From Massilia sp. Root351 (GTDB taxonomy: Bacteria; Pseudomonadota; Gammaproteobacteria; Burkholderiales; Burkholderiaceae_D), in assembly GCF_001425045.1 (NCBI RefSeq), contig NZ_LMDJ01000023.1, positions 608,118 through 672,117 of the forward strand: a DNA stretch of 64,000 nt, given 5' to 3'. Below the pieces are notes generated by a model. That model made no database searches and had not been told where the DNA came from. It saw nothing but the letters and a program-made list of their open reading frames with translations. This document shows, piece after piece, positions 8,785 through 16,479 of the stretch. The translations under genes and the position numbers were made by a program. Each line of letters opens with the position of its first letter. Position 1 is the first letter of the stretch.

Positions 8785-10377
8785 TTAGTTGGCCAGTGCG
8801 GCCGAACGCGCACGAAGCGCGGATGGGAATGCGTTGCGATCCAGGTCGGCGATCAGTTGCGCAGGGTCGATATGCTCGCCGTTCCGCAGCACCTCAAGAT
8901 GCAAATGCGGTCCGGTGACGCGCCCGGTGGCGCCGGACAAGCCGATCGCCTGCCCCTCTGCCACGCTCTCGCCGACACGCACAGAGCGCCGGTCCAGATG
9001 CGCGTACATCGAACGCAAGCCCTCGCCATGGTCGATCACAATGACCTGGCCGTATTTGGGCTGCCCGTCATACATGGCAGTGGACTCCACCACTTTGCCG
9101 GCAGCAGGCGCCAGCACGGGCGTACCGCGCCTGGCGGCGAAGTCTACCCCATGGTGGAAGGCGCTGCTCGAAGCCAGCGGCTTGCTGCGCGCCCCATAGA
9201 AGCTGCTGACACGCGCCGCCTCGAGTGGCGCGCGCCACGACGGCACAGACGGAACTGCAACGCTGGCCGCAGCCGGCACACGCTGCACGTCGCCGGCGCG
9301 CCAGGCAAACGCGGGCTGGAGCAGCACGCTGGCAGCCAGCAGCGCCAACGCTGCGCCACCCAGCAAAAGCTTGCCGGCCGCGCCCAGCACCCTGGCCCCG
9401 CCTCCTCGTATCAGCTTGATCCTGTCCGCCAGCGCCGCTACGCCAGCGCCGCCGAATGCGGTCGCCGGGTACCCGCCCGCCATCATCCCCTGCTGCAATT
9501 TAAGCTGCGCCACCAGCGCCGCCGCATAGCTGTGCCGCTGCTGCTCCGGGCGCCCAGCCAGCACCTGCTGATCGCAGGCCAGTTCCTGTGCCCAACTCAT
9601 TTTCGACCGCATCAGCCCAACCGCTGGATTGAACCAGAACAGCGTCTGCAACAGGAGACTCGCATGCAGCCAGACGTGATCGCGCCGGCGCCAATGGGTA
9701 AGCTCATGCGCCACGATCAGCTGCTGTTGCTGCGCGTCGAACTGCGCCAGGTGGCAAGGGAGCAGCAGGCGCGGCGCCAGCAAGCCAACCAGCATGGGAG
9801 ACACCGGCACCGGCGTTTCCAGCACAGGCGGGCCGCGGTACGGCGACACCTCGGCGAAACCCTGATGCGTTTTCAGCGCCGCGCCGCTCACGCGGTCCGC
9901 CGTGCGCAATACCGCGCGCAGCGCCTGTTGCGCGCGCACCCAGCGTCTCACCGCGTACAGCAAACCGGCGCAATAGCACGCCAGCCATGCCTGCGACAAC
10001 AGCGAGAGCCAACGGGACGCAGCCATGGTCGGCGCTGCGTCCAGGTCGGCGTCGCCTGCGGCGCCGTCCAGAACACCCCAGGGCCAGCCATCCGGCGGCG
10101 TCAGCGTGCCCGGTATTGGCGACGCCTGCTCCGGTCCACTCGGCGCGGCGCGCGACAATTCGATGGCAGGCACCACACTCAGCGTCGCAGTGCGCGGCGC
10201 CAGCGCCAGCGCGAACGTCACCGCCACAACCAACTGCGCCGCCAGCCACACCGCGCGCTGGGCCGCGATCCCCGGCCACACACGCTCGGCCAGCTTCAAC
10301 AGCGCCCACGCAAGGGCGCCCGCCGCCAGGCACGTGGCGCTGGCCAGCAAAAACAGGAATGGGGAAAATGCCGGCAT
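8785..10377 (-). CDS. BlaR1-like M56 membrane metalloprotease fused to an M23 peptidase domain
   Basis: A 530-residue inner-membrane protein. The N-terminal part has hydrophobic helices and the gluzincin motif HELTH (about 223-227) with a downstream ELACD, the zinc site of M56/BlaR1 proteases that cut BlaI-type repressors. A further helix (about 315-335) leads to a C-terminal M23 domain (about 385-515). This keeps the LytM-type zinc and catalytic residues: H-x3-D in HHGVD, the histidine in YAHLD, and HLH in GPHLHLEV. M56 proteins usually carry a penicillin-binding or TonB-like sensor instead. The M23 domain should face the periplasm and may bind or cut peptidoglycan (inference). It starts 2 bases after the BlaI-like stop. 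Confidence 0.88.
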   Translation of the reverse strand: MPAFSPFLFLLASATCLAAGALAWALLKLAERVWPGIAAQRAVWLAAQLVVAVTFALALAPRTATLSVVPAIELSRAAPSGPEQASPIPGTLTPPDGWPWGVLDGAAGDADLDAAPTMAASRWLSLLSQAWLACYCAGLLYAVRRWVRAQQALRAVLRTADRVSGAALKTHQGFAEVSPYRGPPVLETPVPVSPMLVGLLAPRLLLPCHLAQFDAQQQQLIVAHELTHWRRRDHVWLHASLLLQTLFWFNPAVGLMRSKMSWAQELACDQQVLAGRPEQQRHSYAAALVAQLKLQQGMMAGGYPATAFGGAGVAALADRIKLIRGGGARVLGAAGKLLLGGAALALLAASVLLQPAFAWRAGDVQRVPAAASVAVPSVPSWRAPLEAARVSSFYGARSKPLASSSAFHHGVDFAARRGTPVLAPAAGKVVESTAMYDGQPKYGQVIVIDHGEGLRSMYAHLDRRSVRVGESVAEGQAIGLSGATGRVTGPHLHLEVLRNGEHIDPAQLIADLDRNAFPSALRARSAALAN

Positions 10378-10379
10378 GC

Positions 10380-10754
10380 TCAGTCCTTCCCGGCAGGCCA
10401 GTCTTGCAGCAGTTGATCCAGCGCAGCGAGCTCTTGCTGGTCAACCAGTTTGCTGCCCGTGAACATATTGACCGGCAGCGGCGCGTCCATTTCCATCACG
10501 CGCTTGCCGAAGTCGTGCGCGAAAGCGGCCAGCGTGGCCACCTTTTCCACTGCGGCCGAATACACGTTCACACCGTGCACCGCTTGCAGCGACACCATTT
10601 GCTTCTCCAGCATCCGGTCCAGCGTCTTGCGGGTGGACGAGTACGACCACTCCAGCTCTTCCACAACCCGCTCATGGATCTCGCGCGCGCTGAGCGGCTG
10701 TTCCTTCCACAAGCACTTCAACAAACTCAATTCCGTTACCGATGGCGTAGACAT
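10380..10754 (-). CDS. BlaI/MecI/CopY-family transcriptional repressor
   Basis: A 124-residue winged-helix repressor. Residues about 5-70 form the DNA-binding domain (ELSLLKCLWKEQPLSAREI and SSTRKTLDRMLEKQMV), and the rest forms the dimerisation helices. It belongs to the Penicillinase_R family, whose members bind GACA-N2-TGTC or TACA-N2-TGTA palindromes and are inactivated by cleavage by an M56 protease. The protease gene follows after 2 bases, and two matching palindromes lie in its promoter, so autoregulation of the three-gene operon is very likely. Confidence 0.92.
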   Translation of the reverse strand: MSTPSVTELSLLKCLWKEQPLSAREIHERVVEELEWSYSSTRKTLDRMLEKQMVSLQAVHGVNVYSAAVEKVATLAAFAHDFGKRVMEMDAPLPVNMFTGSKLVDQQELAALDQLLQDWPAGKD

Positions 10755-10782
10755 GGATCGCCCCTATGTGACTAGAGACGCC

Positions 10783-10835
10783 ATCATACGACAGCTGTCG
10801 CACTCCTGCAATTACTTTGTGCGACAACTGTCGCA
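10783..10835 (-). promoter_or_regulatory. Promoter of the BlaI-M56/M23-TonB operon with two BlaI-type operators
   Basis: On the minus strand a -35 TTGCAG (10806-10811) and a -10 TATGAT (10783-10788) are separated by 17 bases. A perfect palindrome CGACAGCTGTCG (10789-10800) fills the space next to the -10. A second, nearly perfect one, TGCGACAACTGTCGCA (10820-10835), lies upstream of the -35. Their centres are 33 bp apart, about three helical turns. Both contain GACA-N2-TGTC, the BlaI/MecI core. Binding is inferred, but the placement is classic for repression. Confidence 0.8.
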
Positions 10836-10853
10836 AACCCGGCTCCGGCTGCT

Positions 10854-11051
10854 TTAACGGTTCTGCTTTCCGCCGCCGGATGAGCTGCCCGAGCCACCGG
10901 ACTGCTTGCTGCCCGACGAGCTGGCGTTGTCATTCTTGTGGCTTTGACGGCCAGCCTCCACATGCTGCTCGTGCGTGCCGCCCTGCGTGCCGGCGCGCGA
11001 GCCGCTGGATTTACCGCCGCGTTTTTTGTCGTCCTTGGATTGGTTCGGCAT
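10854..11051 (-). CDS. Small KGG-like stress protein
   Basis: A 65-residue, highly polar protein rich in Gly, Ser, Lys and Gln, predicted disordered. The segment THEQHVEAGRQSHKND resembles the repeat of KGG/stress-induced Con-10-like proteins, where the pattern is AREAGRKGG. I chose the ATG at 11051 because AGGAGA lies a few bases upstream; the frame is open further upstream without a ribosome-binding site. Such proteins are usually induced by general stress; their molecular function is unclear. It is monocistronic and divergent from the hemerythrin gene. Confidence 0.7.
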   Translation of the reverse strand: MPNQSKDDKKRGGKSSGSRAGTQGGTHEQHVEAGRQSHKNDNASSSGSKQSGGSGSSSGGGKQNR

Positions 11052-11288
11052 GATGCTTTCTCCTGTCAAGTTGATAGCTACCGGCACCATGCCGGTATGT
11101 GCGCATGATGCATGCCACGATTTCCGCGAAACATCGGAGCGCAGGCAACAAGCGCGTAGGACTGAACTGAGTTCCGGAAGAACATAAAAGCGTTGTGACG
11201 ATTAGGTGAACTAGCGCACCGAGCCAAGTGCGGTGCGGCATCAGACTGGCCCCTGCTCTGTTCACACCAACAGCCTGAGGAGGCCACC

Positions 11289-11789
11289 ATGCGTACCGAA
11301 AAAAACCCATCCAAAGCCATGCCCAAAGCGATGCCCACCAAATCCGGCGACACTGACGCGATCAGCCTGCTGATGGCCGACCATGAAAACGTCAAGGACA
11401 TGTTCGAGCAATTTGAAAGCATGACCGACCGGGCCGTGGTCAGCAAGAAGAAGCTGGCTGACGAAATCTGCAGCGAACTGACCAAGCATACCCAGGTGGA
11501 AGAAGAGATCTTCTACCCGGCCGTGCGCGCCGCCGGCAAGGAGTTTGAAGATCTGATCGACGAGGCCGTTGTGGAGCACGGCTCCGCCAAGCAGCTCATC
11601 GCCGACATCGAGGCCATGGACCCCGGCGACGACCTGTACGACGCCAAAGTGAAAGTGCTGTCGGAAATGATTGAACACCACGTGCAGGAAGAGGAAGGCG
11701 AACTGTTCCCGAAAGTGCGTAAGGCCAAGCTGGACTTGGTTGAACTCGGCCAGCAGATGGCCGAACGCAAGGACCAAATATCGGGATAA
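11289..11789 (+). CDS. Hemerythrin HHE domain protein
   Basis: A 166-residue four-helix HHE-domain protein. Candidate di-iron ligands are the histidines and acidic residues in MADHENV, KHTQVEEEIFYP, VVEHGSAK and EHHVQEEEGELFP. Members bind oxygen or nitric oxide or take part in oxidative-stress and iron handling in the cytoplasm. There is a strong ribosome-binding site (GAGGAGG, 7 bases before the ATG). The short lysine/proline-rich N-terminus is probably disordered. The neighbouring KGG-like gene suggests a shared stress theme (inference). Confidence 0.9.
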   Translation: MRTEKNPSKAMPKAMPTKSGDTDAISLLMADHENVKDMFEQFESMTDRAVVSKKKLADEICSELTKHTQVEEEIFYPAVRAAGKEFEDLIDEAVVEHGSAKQLIADIEAMDPGDDLYDAKVKVLSEMIEHHVQEEEGELFPKVRKAKLDLVELGQQMAERKDQISG

Positions 11790-11882
11790 CTCTGCAAGCG
11801 TGGCGCCCAGGTCACCAAACGGCACAGCGAAAGGAATAAACTAGCATTCCCTAAGCTGGCCGCGGTGACGCATGAGGCGAAC

Positions 11883-12041
11883 ATGGAACGGTTCAAAGAA
11901 GGCGATCTCGTGCAATTGCGCGGCGGCGGCCCGGAGATGCTGGTCGTCGGCGCGTATGAAGGACTGCAATGCGGCGACGAAGCCGTGGTGGGCATATTCT
12001 GCGTCTGGGACTGCGAACATCAGCTAAGCGAAAGGGTGTTC
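11883..12041 (+). pseudogene. 5' part of a DUF2158-like gene cut by an inversion
   Basis: The ATG at 11883 opens MERFKEGDLVQLRGGGPEML, the usual start of small DUF2158/YodC-like proteins, and continues to residue 53 (QLSERVF). After 12041 the sequence is antisense to an IS481-family transposase and the frame runs on spuriously to 12311. The missing 26 C-terminal codons are found inverted at 13130-13210 and would restore a 79-residue protein exactly in frame. The present frame may still make a chimeric product, but its tail is not native. Confidence 0.72.
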
Positions 12042-12665
12042 GTCCTGGCTACCAAGGTAGCCAGGGTGGGCCGTTTCAATTTCGCCGTGGGCGGCATCGT
12101 CGTCCTGCTTTCGTTCAAGCGCGATAACTTGGGCTTCGGTCAGAACGTCGCCCGTCTCCGCAACATGGCGCTCCAGCGCCGCCAAGCGCTTCTTAAACGA
12201 CTCCAGATCACGTCGCAGCCATACCGACCGGACACCGGATGGAGAGATGAATATGCCACGCTTGCGCAGCTCGTTGGAGGCGCGCACCTGCCCGAAGGCC
12301 GGCTGCTCTAGGCAGAAGGCTACAACGGCGCTCTCCGTGGCTTCTTCCACTCGGTTCTTAAGGTTGGGTTTCTTGCGGTTGGCATCAATCAGAGCATCGA
12401 CGCCGCCGGCCTCGACGGCTGATTGATAGCGGTAAAACGTGTCTCGCGAAAATCCCATTACCTTGCAGGCACGGGACACGTTGCCCAACTCGGTCGCTAA
12501 ATTTAGCAAGCCGACCTTGTGTTTGATGACGCTTTGAGGAACACTGCTCATGGGGTTACTCCTTGGCGCTTTCGCGCTGGTTTAATAAAGATTCGCACCT
12601 CTATCAAACCGGGTAACCCCACCCTTGGCAAGGCCTTACTGTCAGATCAGATTGGAACTACTACA
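12042..12665 (-). mobile_element. IS481-family element, left end and transposase N-terminal half (inverted)
   Basis: The minus strand starting at 12551 encodes about 170 residues of an IS481-like transposase: the helix-turn-helix part (ATELGNVSRACKVMGFSRDT) and the linker ending HPGYLGSQD. It then stops at 12024 after five foreign residues. The catalytic DDE core is absent. The outer end at 12665 begins TGTAGTAGTTCC and ends CTGATCTGACAG, an imperfect inverted copy (about 21 of 27) of the end at 13481. It is followed by AATAAGT, the complement of the 7-bp target duplication ACTTATT. This is half of a single IS whose other half is at 13211-13481. Confidence 0.85.
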
Positions 12666-12672
12666 AATAAGT
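12666..12672. repeat. Target-site duplication copy 1 of the IS481-family element
   Basis: AATAAGT directly outside the IS end; its complement ACTTATT is found at 13482-13488 directly outside the other IS end. With the inversion undone the two copies become direct repeats, as expected of a 7-bp duplication. Confidence 0.7.
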
Positions 12673-12756
12673 GGATTTTCCGGTCCGGTTCAGTCACCAG
12701 CTTTTGCGCAAATCGCACAGATTAGCACTCACAGGCTAGGCTATACTGTATCCCAT

Positions 12757-13149
12757 ATGAAACTCCTCCTCATCGTCCTCGGCTGCATCTTCCTCGCGCT
12801 TGCGGTACTGGGGGTGTTCCTGCCCTTGCTGCCGACCACGCCGTTCCTGCTGCTGGCCTCTGCCTGTTTCGCGCGCAGTTCGGAGCGTTTGCACACTTGG
12901 CTGCGCAACCATGGCGCGCTGGGGCGTTATTTGACGGACTTCGAGGATGGGCGTGGCATACCCTTGCGCGGCAAGGTGCTGGCGCTGGGGCTGATGTGGC
13001 CGTCGATGGTGTATTCGATGTACCGCGTCCCCTACACGGGGCTGAAAGTGATGTTGTTCTTCATTGCCTGCGGCGTCACGATCTACCTGCTGAGACTGCC
13101 GACCACGGCATCGACCAAGGCCGTGGCGGCTAGCCCTGCGGAACGCTGA
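12757..13149 (+). CDS. DUF454 (YbaN family) inner-membrane protein
   Basis: A 130-residue membrane protein starting MKLLLIVLGCIFLALAVLGV, with the family motif PLLPTTPFLLLASACFARSS (about 24-43) and two further hydrophobic helices near the C-terminus. This is the usual size and pattern of YbaN/DUF454 proteins, whose role is unknown. A candidate -10 TATACT lies at 12742-12747. The gene sits inside the inverted segment 12042-13210, so it originally faced the other way. Its 3' end overlaps the displaced 3' part of the DUF2158-like gene on the opposite strand by about 20 bases, so the two genes were convergent before the inversion. Confidence 0.88.
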   Translation: MKLLLIVLGCIFLALAVLGVFLPLLPTTPFLLLASACFARSSERLHTWLRNHGALGRYLTDFEDGRGIPLRGKVLALGLMWPSMVYSMYRVPYTGLKVMLFFIACGVTIYLLRLPTTASTKAVAASPAER

Positions 13150-13210
13150 TCGAACCGGGACGTGGATAGCGGCGGCGCTCGTAGCGAATGATGTCGAGTT
13201 CGTCCGGGGC
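13130..13210 (-). pseudogene. Displaced 3' part of the DUF2158-like gene
   Basis: On the minus strand this gives 26 codons (APDELDIIRYERRRYPRPGS and six more) and a TAG stop. Joined to the codon ending at 12041 it completes a 79-residue protein (SERVF followed by APDELD) in frame. It has no start or ribosome-binding site of its own. The junction with IS sequence is at 13210/13211. Confidence 0.7.
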
Positions 13211-13481
13211 GATTCTGCAGGAGTTCTACCAAGTCGCGTTCCGGCGCAAGATCTACCGGAGCATCGAAGAGCTCCAGTCAGACCTTGATGACTGGATCGC
13301 CTACTACAACAACGAGCGCACGCACCAAGGCAAGATGTGCTGCGGGCGCACTCCGATGCAAACGCTAGTTGACGGAAAGGAGGCATGGCGCGATAAAATC
13401 ACCACACTGAACAGCTGAATTTGACCTGACAGTCGCAGGCTTCAAACCGGGTAACTGTCAGATCAAGTCGCGACCACTACA
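13211..13481 (+). mobile_element. IS481-family element, right end and transposase C-terminal part
   Basis: From 13212 the plus strand encodes ILQEFYQVAFRRKIYRSIEE and continues to NNERTHQGKMCCGRTPMQTL, the typical C-terminus of IS481-family transposases, with a stop at 13418. The end of the element (GACCACTACA at 13481) is the inverted partner of the end at 12665. Compared with an intact enzyme of about 345 residues, roughly 110 internal residues, including the catalytic core, are missing between the two halves, so the element is dead. Confidence 0.85.
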
Positions 13482-13517
13482 ACTTATTACCTGAAATATC
13501 CACTTATTACCTGAAAT
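13482..13517. repeat. 20-bp-period direct repeat holding target-site duplication copy 2
   Basis: ACTTATTACCTGAAAT occurs at 13482-13497 and again at 13502-13517. The first seven bases of the first copy are the IS target duplication. A similar sequence flanks the other IS end (GGAAAATCC next to ACTTATT, complement of 12666-12682). The IS therefore seems to have landed in a small tandem array with a 20-bp unit. The rest of the interval up to 13643 shows no gene. Confidence 0.65.
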
Positions 13518-13643
13518 TACAGGAAATTACATGGAATTAATGTTCTCAGCCGTCGTTCGAAATCGAATACGGCCGAGTCCTTGTCTAAATACTGGAACTG
13601 CTCATTGTCGAGCCAGCGATTGACATCATCGCACGCTGATTCG

Positions 13644-14111
13644 TCAGATTCCCAGCTGCCGCTTTATAGCTGCGACATACTTGTTCTCTCGCCCGGCCAA
13701 GGAGTCTTCAAGGCGTTCCTCGACATGAAAGGAAAACCATGTCGAAAGCACCTCCAAATGACGACAAGTTTCAATATCGGCAGGAGCCTCTTGCCCTGCC
13801 GAATAGATGTAGCACTCTGTGGAGCCGATGGGCTTATGAAGATACTTTCCAGGCTCAGAAAATTCCCCCTCTGGCACTTCCTGACCAATATGCAACCACC
13901 CGCCCGTTTCGGGTGCGTCTTGAGCCACGGGCACTCGGAATGCCAGTTGAATATCCTGCGCCCTCACTGGCATCGCAGGTTCATTCACACGTTGGTTAAA
14001 GAATGCAAAATCCCGCCCAACACAAACAAGACCATAGGCAAATCCACCAGACTTTAAGGGGACAGCGTAAAGATCGCCTACTTCAAAAGCTTTTTTCTTT
14101 CTCTTACTCAT
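13644..14111 (-). CDS. Imm26-family immunity protein
   Basis: A 155-residue cytoplasmic protein with the Imm26-like start KKKAFEVGDLYAVPLKSGGF followed by YGLVCVGRDFAFFNQR. Members protect cells against the toxin encoded next to them in polymorphic-toxin loci. It begins 3 bases after the stop of the RHS toxin-tip gene, the normal order. The region is visibly richer in A+T than its neighbours, a sign of transfer. The RHS partner has lost its 5' part, so this immunity gene may now be kept as an orphan defence against siblings (inference). Confidence 0.8.
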   Translation of the reverse strand: MSKRKKKAFEVGDLYAVPLKSGGFAYGLVCVGRDFAFFNQRVNEPAMPVRAQDIQLAFRVPVAQDAPETGGWLHIGQEVPEGEFSEPGKYLHKPIGSTECYIYSAGQEAPADIETCRHLEVLSTWFSFHVEERLEDSLAGRENKYVAAIKRQLGI

Positions 14112-14114
14112 ATA

Positions 14115-15822
14115 TTACGGCCCTAACCGAGGTCTATTCGGGGAGTTATCTATCAATGGTCCAAATGCTGAGATTGCAGCCCCAATGTAAATCGGTCTCA
14201 GTGGATTAAAGTCAGCTACCCCATTAATCATATTTCTAGCAGAACCACCTACGCTTTTCGCGCCCCCATAAAAGTCAATAAGCTGCTGTTCACGTCCACG
14301 AATTGGAACCTTTGACTCAGACCAGCGATCAACTACCGGTGGACCGAAGCCTTCCTTATTCAAGTGATCTTGCTGTCGGCCACGCTGGGTAGCAAGCTCC
14401 TGCGGCTCACCCACTCCACTTGTCCTGCCAGAATAGACCTGAATTTCACCAGTCACCGGATCCACCCGAGTACGCGTATAGGTGACGTAAATGTATCTGT
14501 CTTCCGCACGCGCTTCGCTTCCACTAATCGTAGCGGTGGCAATCAACGCGGCTGCACCACCAAGACCAGCAGTGGCCCCGGCAAGCGCTTCGCCGCCGCC
14601 AACGCCACCAGGAACTGCAACACCGCCAGCACCTGCCATTTGCAATCTACCAGCAACAGCAGTTGCGCCCGCAGCCGCAGCTGCTGCAGTATTTGGCGAT
14701 CCCAGTCGCACGGTTGGTGGCAGCCCACCAACCCGCGAACCGAAGTAGCCTGAAACTGTCGCAATCGCTGCGAGTTCACCTGCCTTGGCACCATCGAAAA
14801 TCACAGTGGAAATTCCGTAGCGGAAAGACCCCAGGCTAAAGCCAGACTTGGTTTTATCCGACTCCCCTTCGACGACGACCTGAGGCGGTGCTGGGGTCTC
14901 CTCACCCTCTGCAGCAAAGCCAGTTGGGTCCACCAGGTTAGTAGGATTGTTCAGCACATAGCTATAGCGATTGTAGTTCTGGCCATTGCTTGGATCGGCA
15001 ATAAGCAGATCTCCCGACAGGAACTGGGCTACAAAGGGATCATACACGCGTCCGTTCATGTGGACCAAATCGAGTTGGTCGAGCATCTCATGGCCGGTAT
15101 AGCCCTTGTTGTCCACCTCACCACTGACAGAGTCTGGCGTGGCTTGGTTAGTCAGCATTCGGCGCTTGCCCCACGCATCGTAAGCGAGCTTCTCCGCCAG
15201 CGTCCCATCAAGGCGAGTCATCGCTACCACACTGCCAAGTCGGTCCGTATGCGTCCAATAGAGTTTGGTCTGTGCAGCCTGTTCGATCTCCACACCGACA
15301 CCGAACGGCCAGTAAGTCTTTACCGTGGTCGACAACTTACCGTCTAGCGTCACAGTTTCAACTTCCTGCGCCCCTGCATAGATGACCGTTGTGCCATCAC
15401 TTCGGCTCTGTACTGTTCGCTGATGCTCACTCCCGTAAACGAATGCACTTGACTTCCCGTTTCGTTTAATCGTCTTGGGCATGTCGAAGCTAGTCCATGT
15501 GACCTCATACCCGTTACCAGTGGTGCGGTTGCCGTTGAGGTCGTAGCTGAATTCGCCTGGTACGCCAGGTATGCTCTTCACCGCATGTGGCTGGATCACA
15601 CCGGCCCCCGGCTGGGGATAGACGTAATCACCGGTGCCAACACCGCTTTTGCTCTTGATACGTCCGTCCGCAAAGTACTTGAAGCTCTGCAAGTCATTCC
15701 CAATCTTGCTTGATTCCAAGCGATTTAAGCTGTCGTAAGTGAAGTATTCGGTGAACCCTTCATTAAGCTCGTTATCCCAGTACTGGGTTCGTTCCTTTAC
15801 GTTGCCAACACGTGGATCGCGG
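14115..15822 (-). pseudogene. RHS-repeat toxin, C-terminal part only, with GIY-YIG/URI-like tip
   Basis: The minus strand carries YD-repeat sequence, the RHS core end (RYSYVLNNPTNLVDPTGFAA), an Ala/Gly-rich hydrophobic linker, and a C-terminal domain of about 110 residues. The tip contains VYSGRTSG, HLNKEGFG and GREQQLIDFYGG, a pattern I read as a GIY-YIG/URI-like nuclease (inference). The first internal ATG is at 15719, but the frame continues upstream (KHVRDPRVGNVKERTQYW) to about 15830. There it meets an unrelated deacetylase, so the N-terminal secretion and shell parts are gone. The Imm26 gene follows immediately. Confidence 0.8.
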
Positions 15823-16376
15823 ACGTGCTTGCAGGTGAGCCAGCGGTTTCAGCCCGCATGGCCGGCGCCGACTGGCGCTACTTGCGCTTTCCGTTCCTGA
15901 GCGCCGGCGGTGAGCGCCAGCCGGCGGCACTGGAATACTTGTACGGACGTGGCTACCAGGTGGCCGACGTCAGCTTCTCCTTCAGCGACTGGGTCTACAC
16001 AGACGCCTACGCCCGCTGCGTTGCGCAGGAAGACGCAGCGGCGATCCAGGCCATGAAGACCGAATACCTGGCCGGCGTAGATAGCGCTATCGTCCGGATG
16101 AAGGAGGATTCTCAGCGAGTATTCGGCCGCGTGATCCCCCAAGTGCTGCTGACACACTTGGGCGGCTGGAGCGCCGTCACGCTGCCGGACGTCATGGCCA
16201 GGCTGAACGCAGCCGGGGCGCGCTATGTCACCCTGAAGGAAGCGCAGACCGACCCGGCATACGCCGTGCCAGGCGACGGCTCGGTCATTTCCCGCATTGC
16301 CAACCTGAAGGGCATCAAGCTGCCAAGCGCCAAGCCAGCCGCCCCGCCCCTGGACGTCGGCAAGCTGTGCCGATAG
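15811..16376 (+). pseudogene. Polysaccharide deacetylase, N-terminally truncated
   Basis: The frame reads WIADVLAGEPA, then WRYLRFPFLSAGGERQPAAL and a C-terminal part ending DVGKLCR. This is the second half of a NodB-type polysaccharide deacetylase family protein. The first metal-binding motif (the aspartate pair near the N-terminus) and the signal peptide are absent, and the frame begins exactly where the RHS sequence ends. An ATG at 15858 could start a product, but it would lack the active site. Confidence 0.7.
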
Positions 16377-16385
16377 CGGATTTGC

Positions 16386-16406
16386 GCGGATGAAATAGTC
16401 ATCCGC
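16386..16406. other. Inverted repeat upstream of the GH115 gene
   Basis: GCGGATGA / TCATCCGC, an 8-bp perfect stem around AATAG, 74 bases before the GH115 start. There is no T-run. It is either the 3' hairpin of the truncated deacetylase or an operator for the GH115-GH2 pair. Confidence 0.5.
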
Positions 16407-16479
16407 ATGAGCAGTTGCGGCGGCGGGGCCACGCATCTGCCATGCTAATATTTCAGCGCCTTCACTTACCGGCCTCTCC

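Noticed and set aside
13581..14057. 158-residue open frame on the plus strand
   Set aside because: Antisense to Imm26, which has a recognisable family pattern and sits properly next to the RHS tip.
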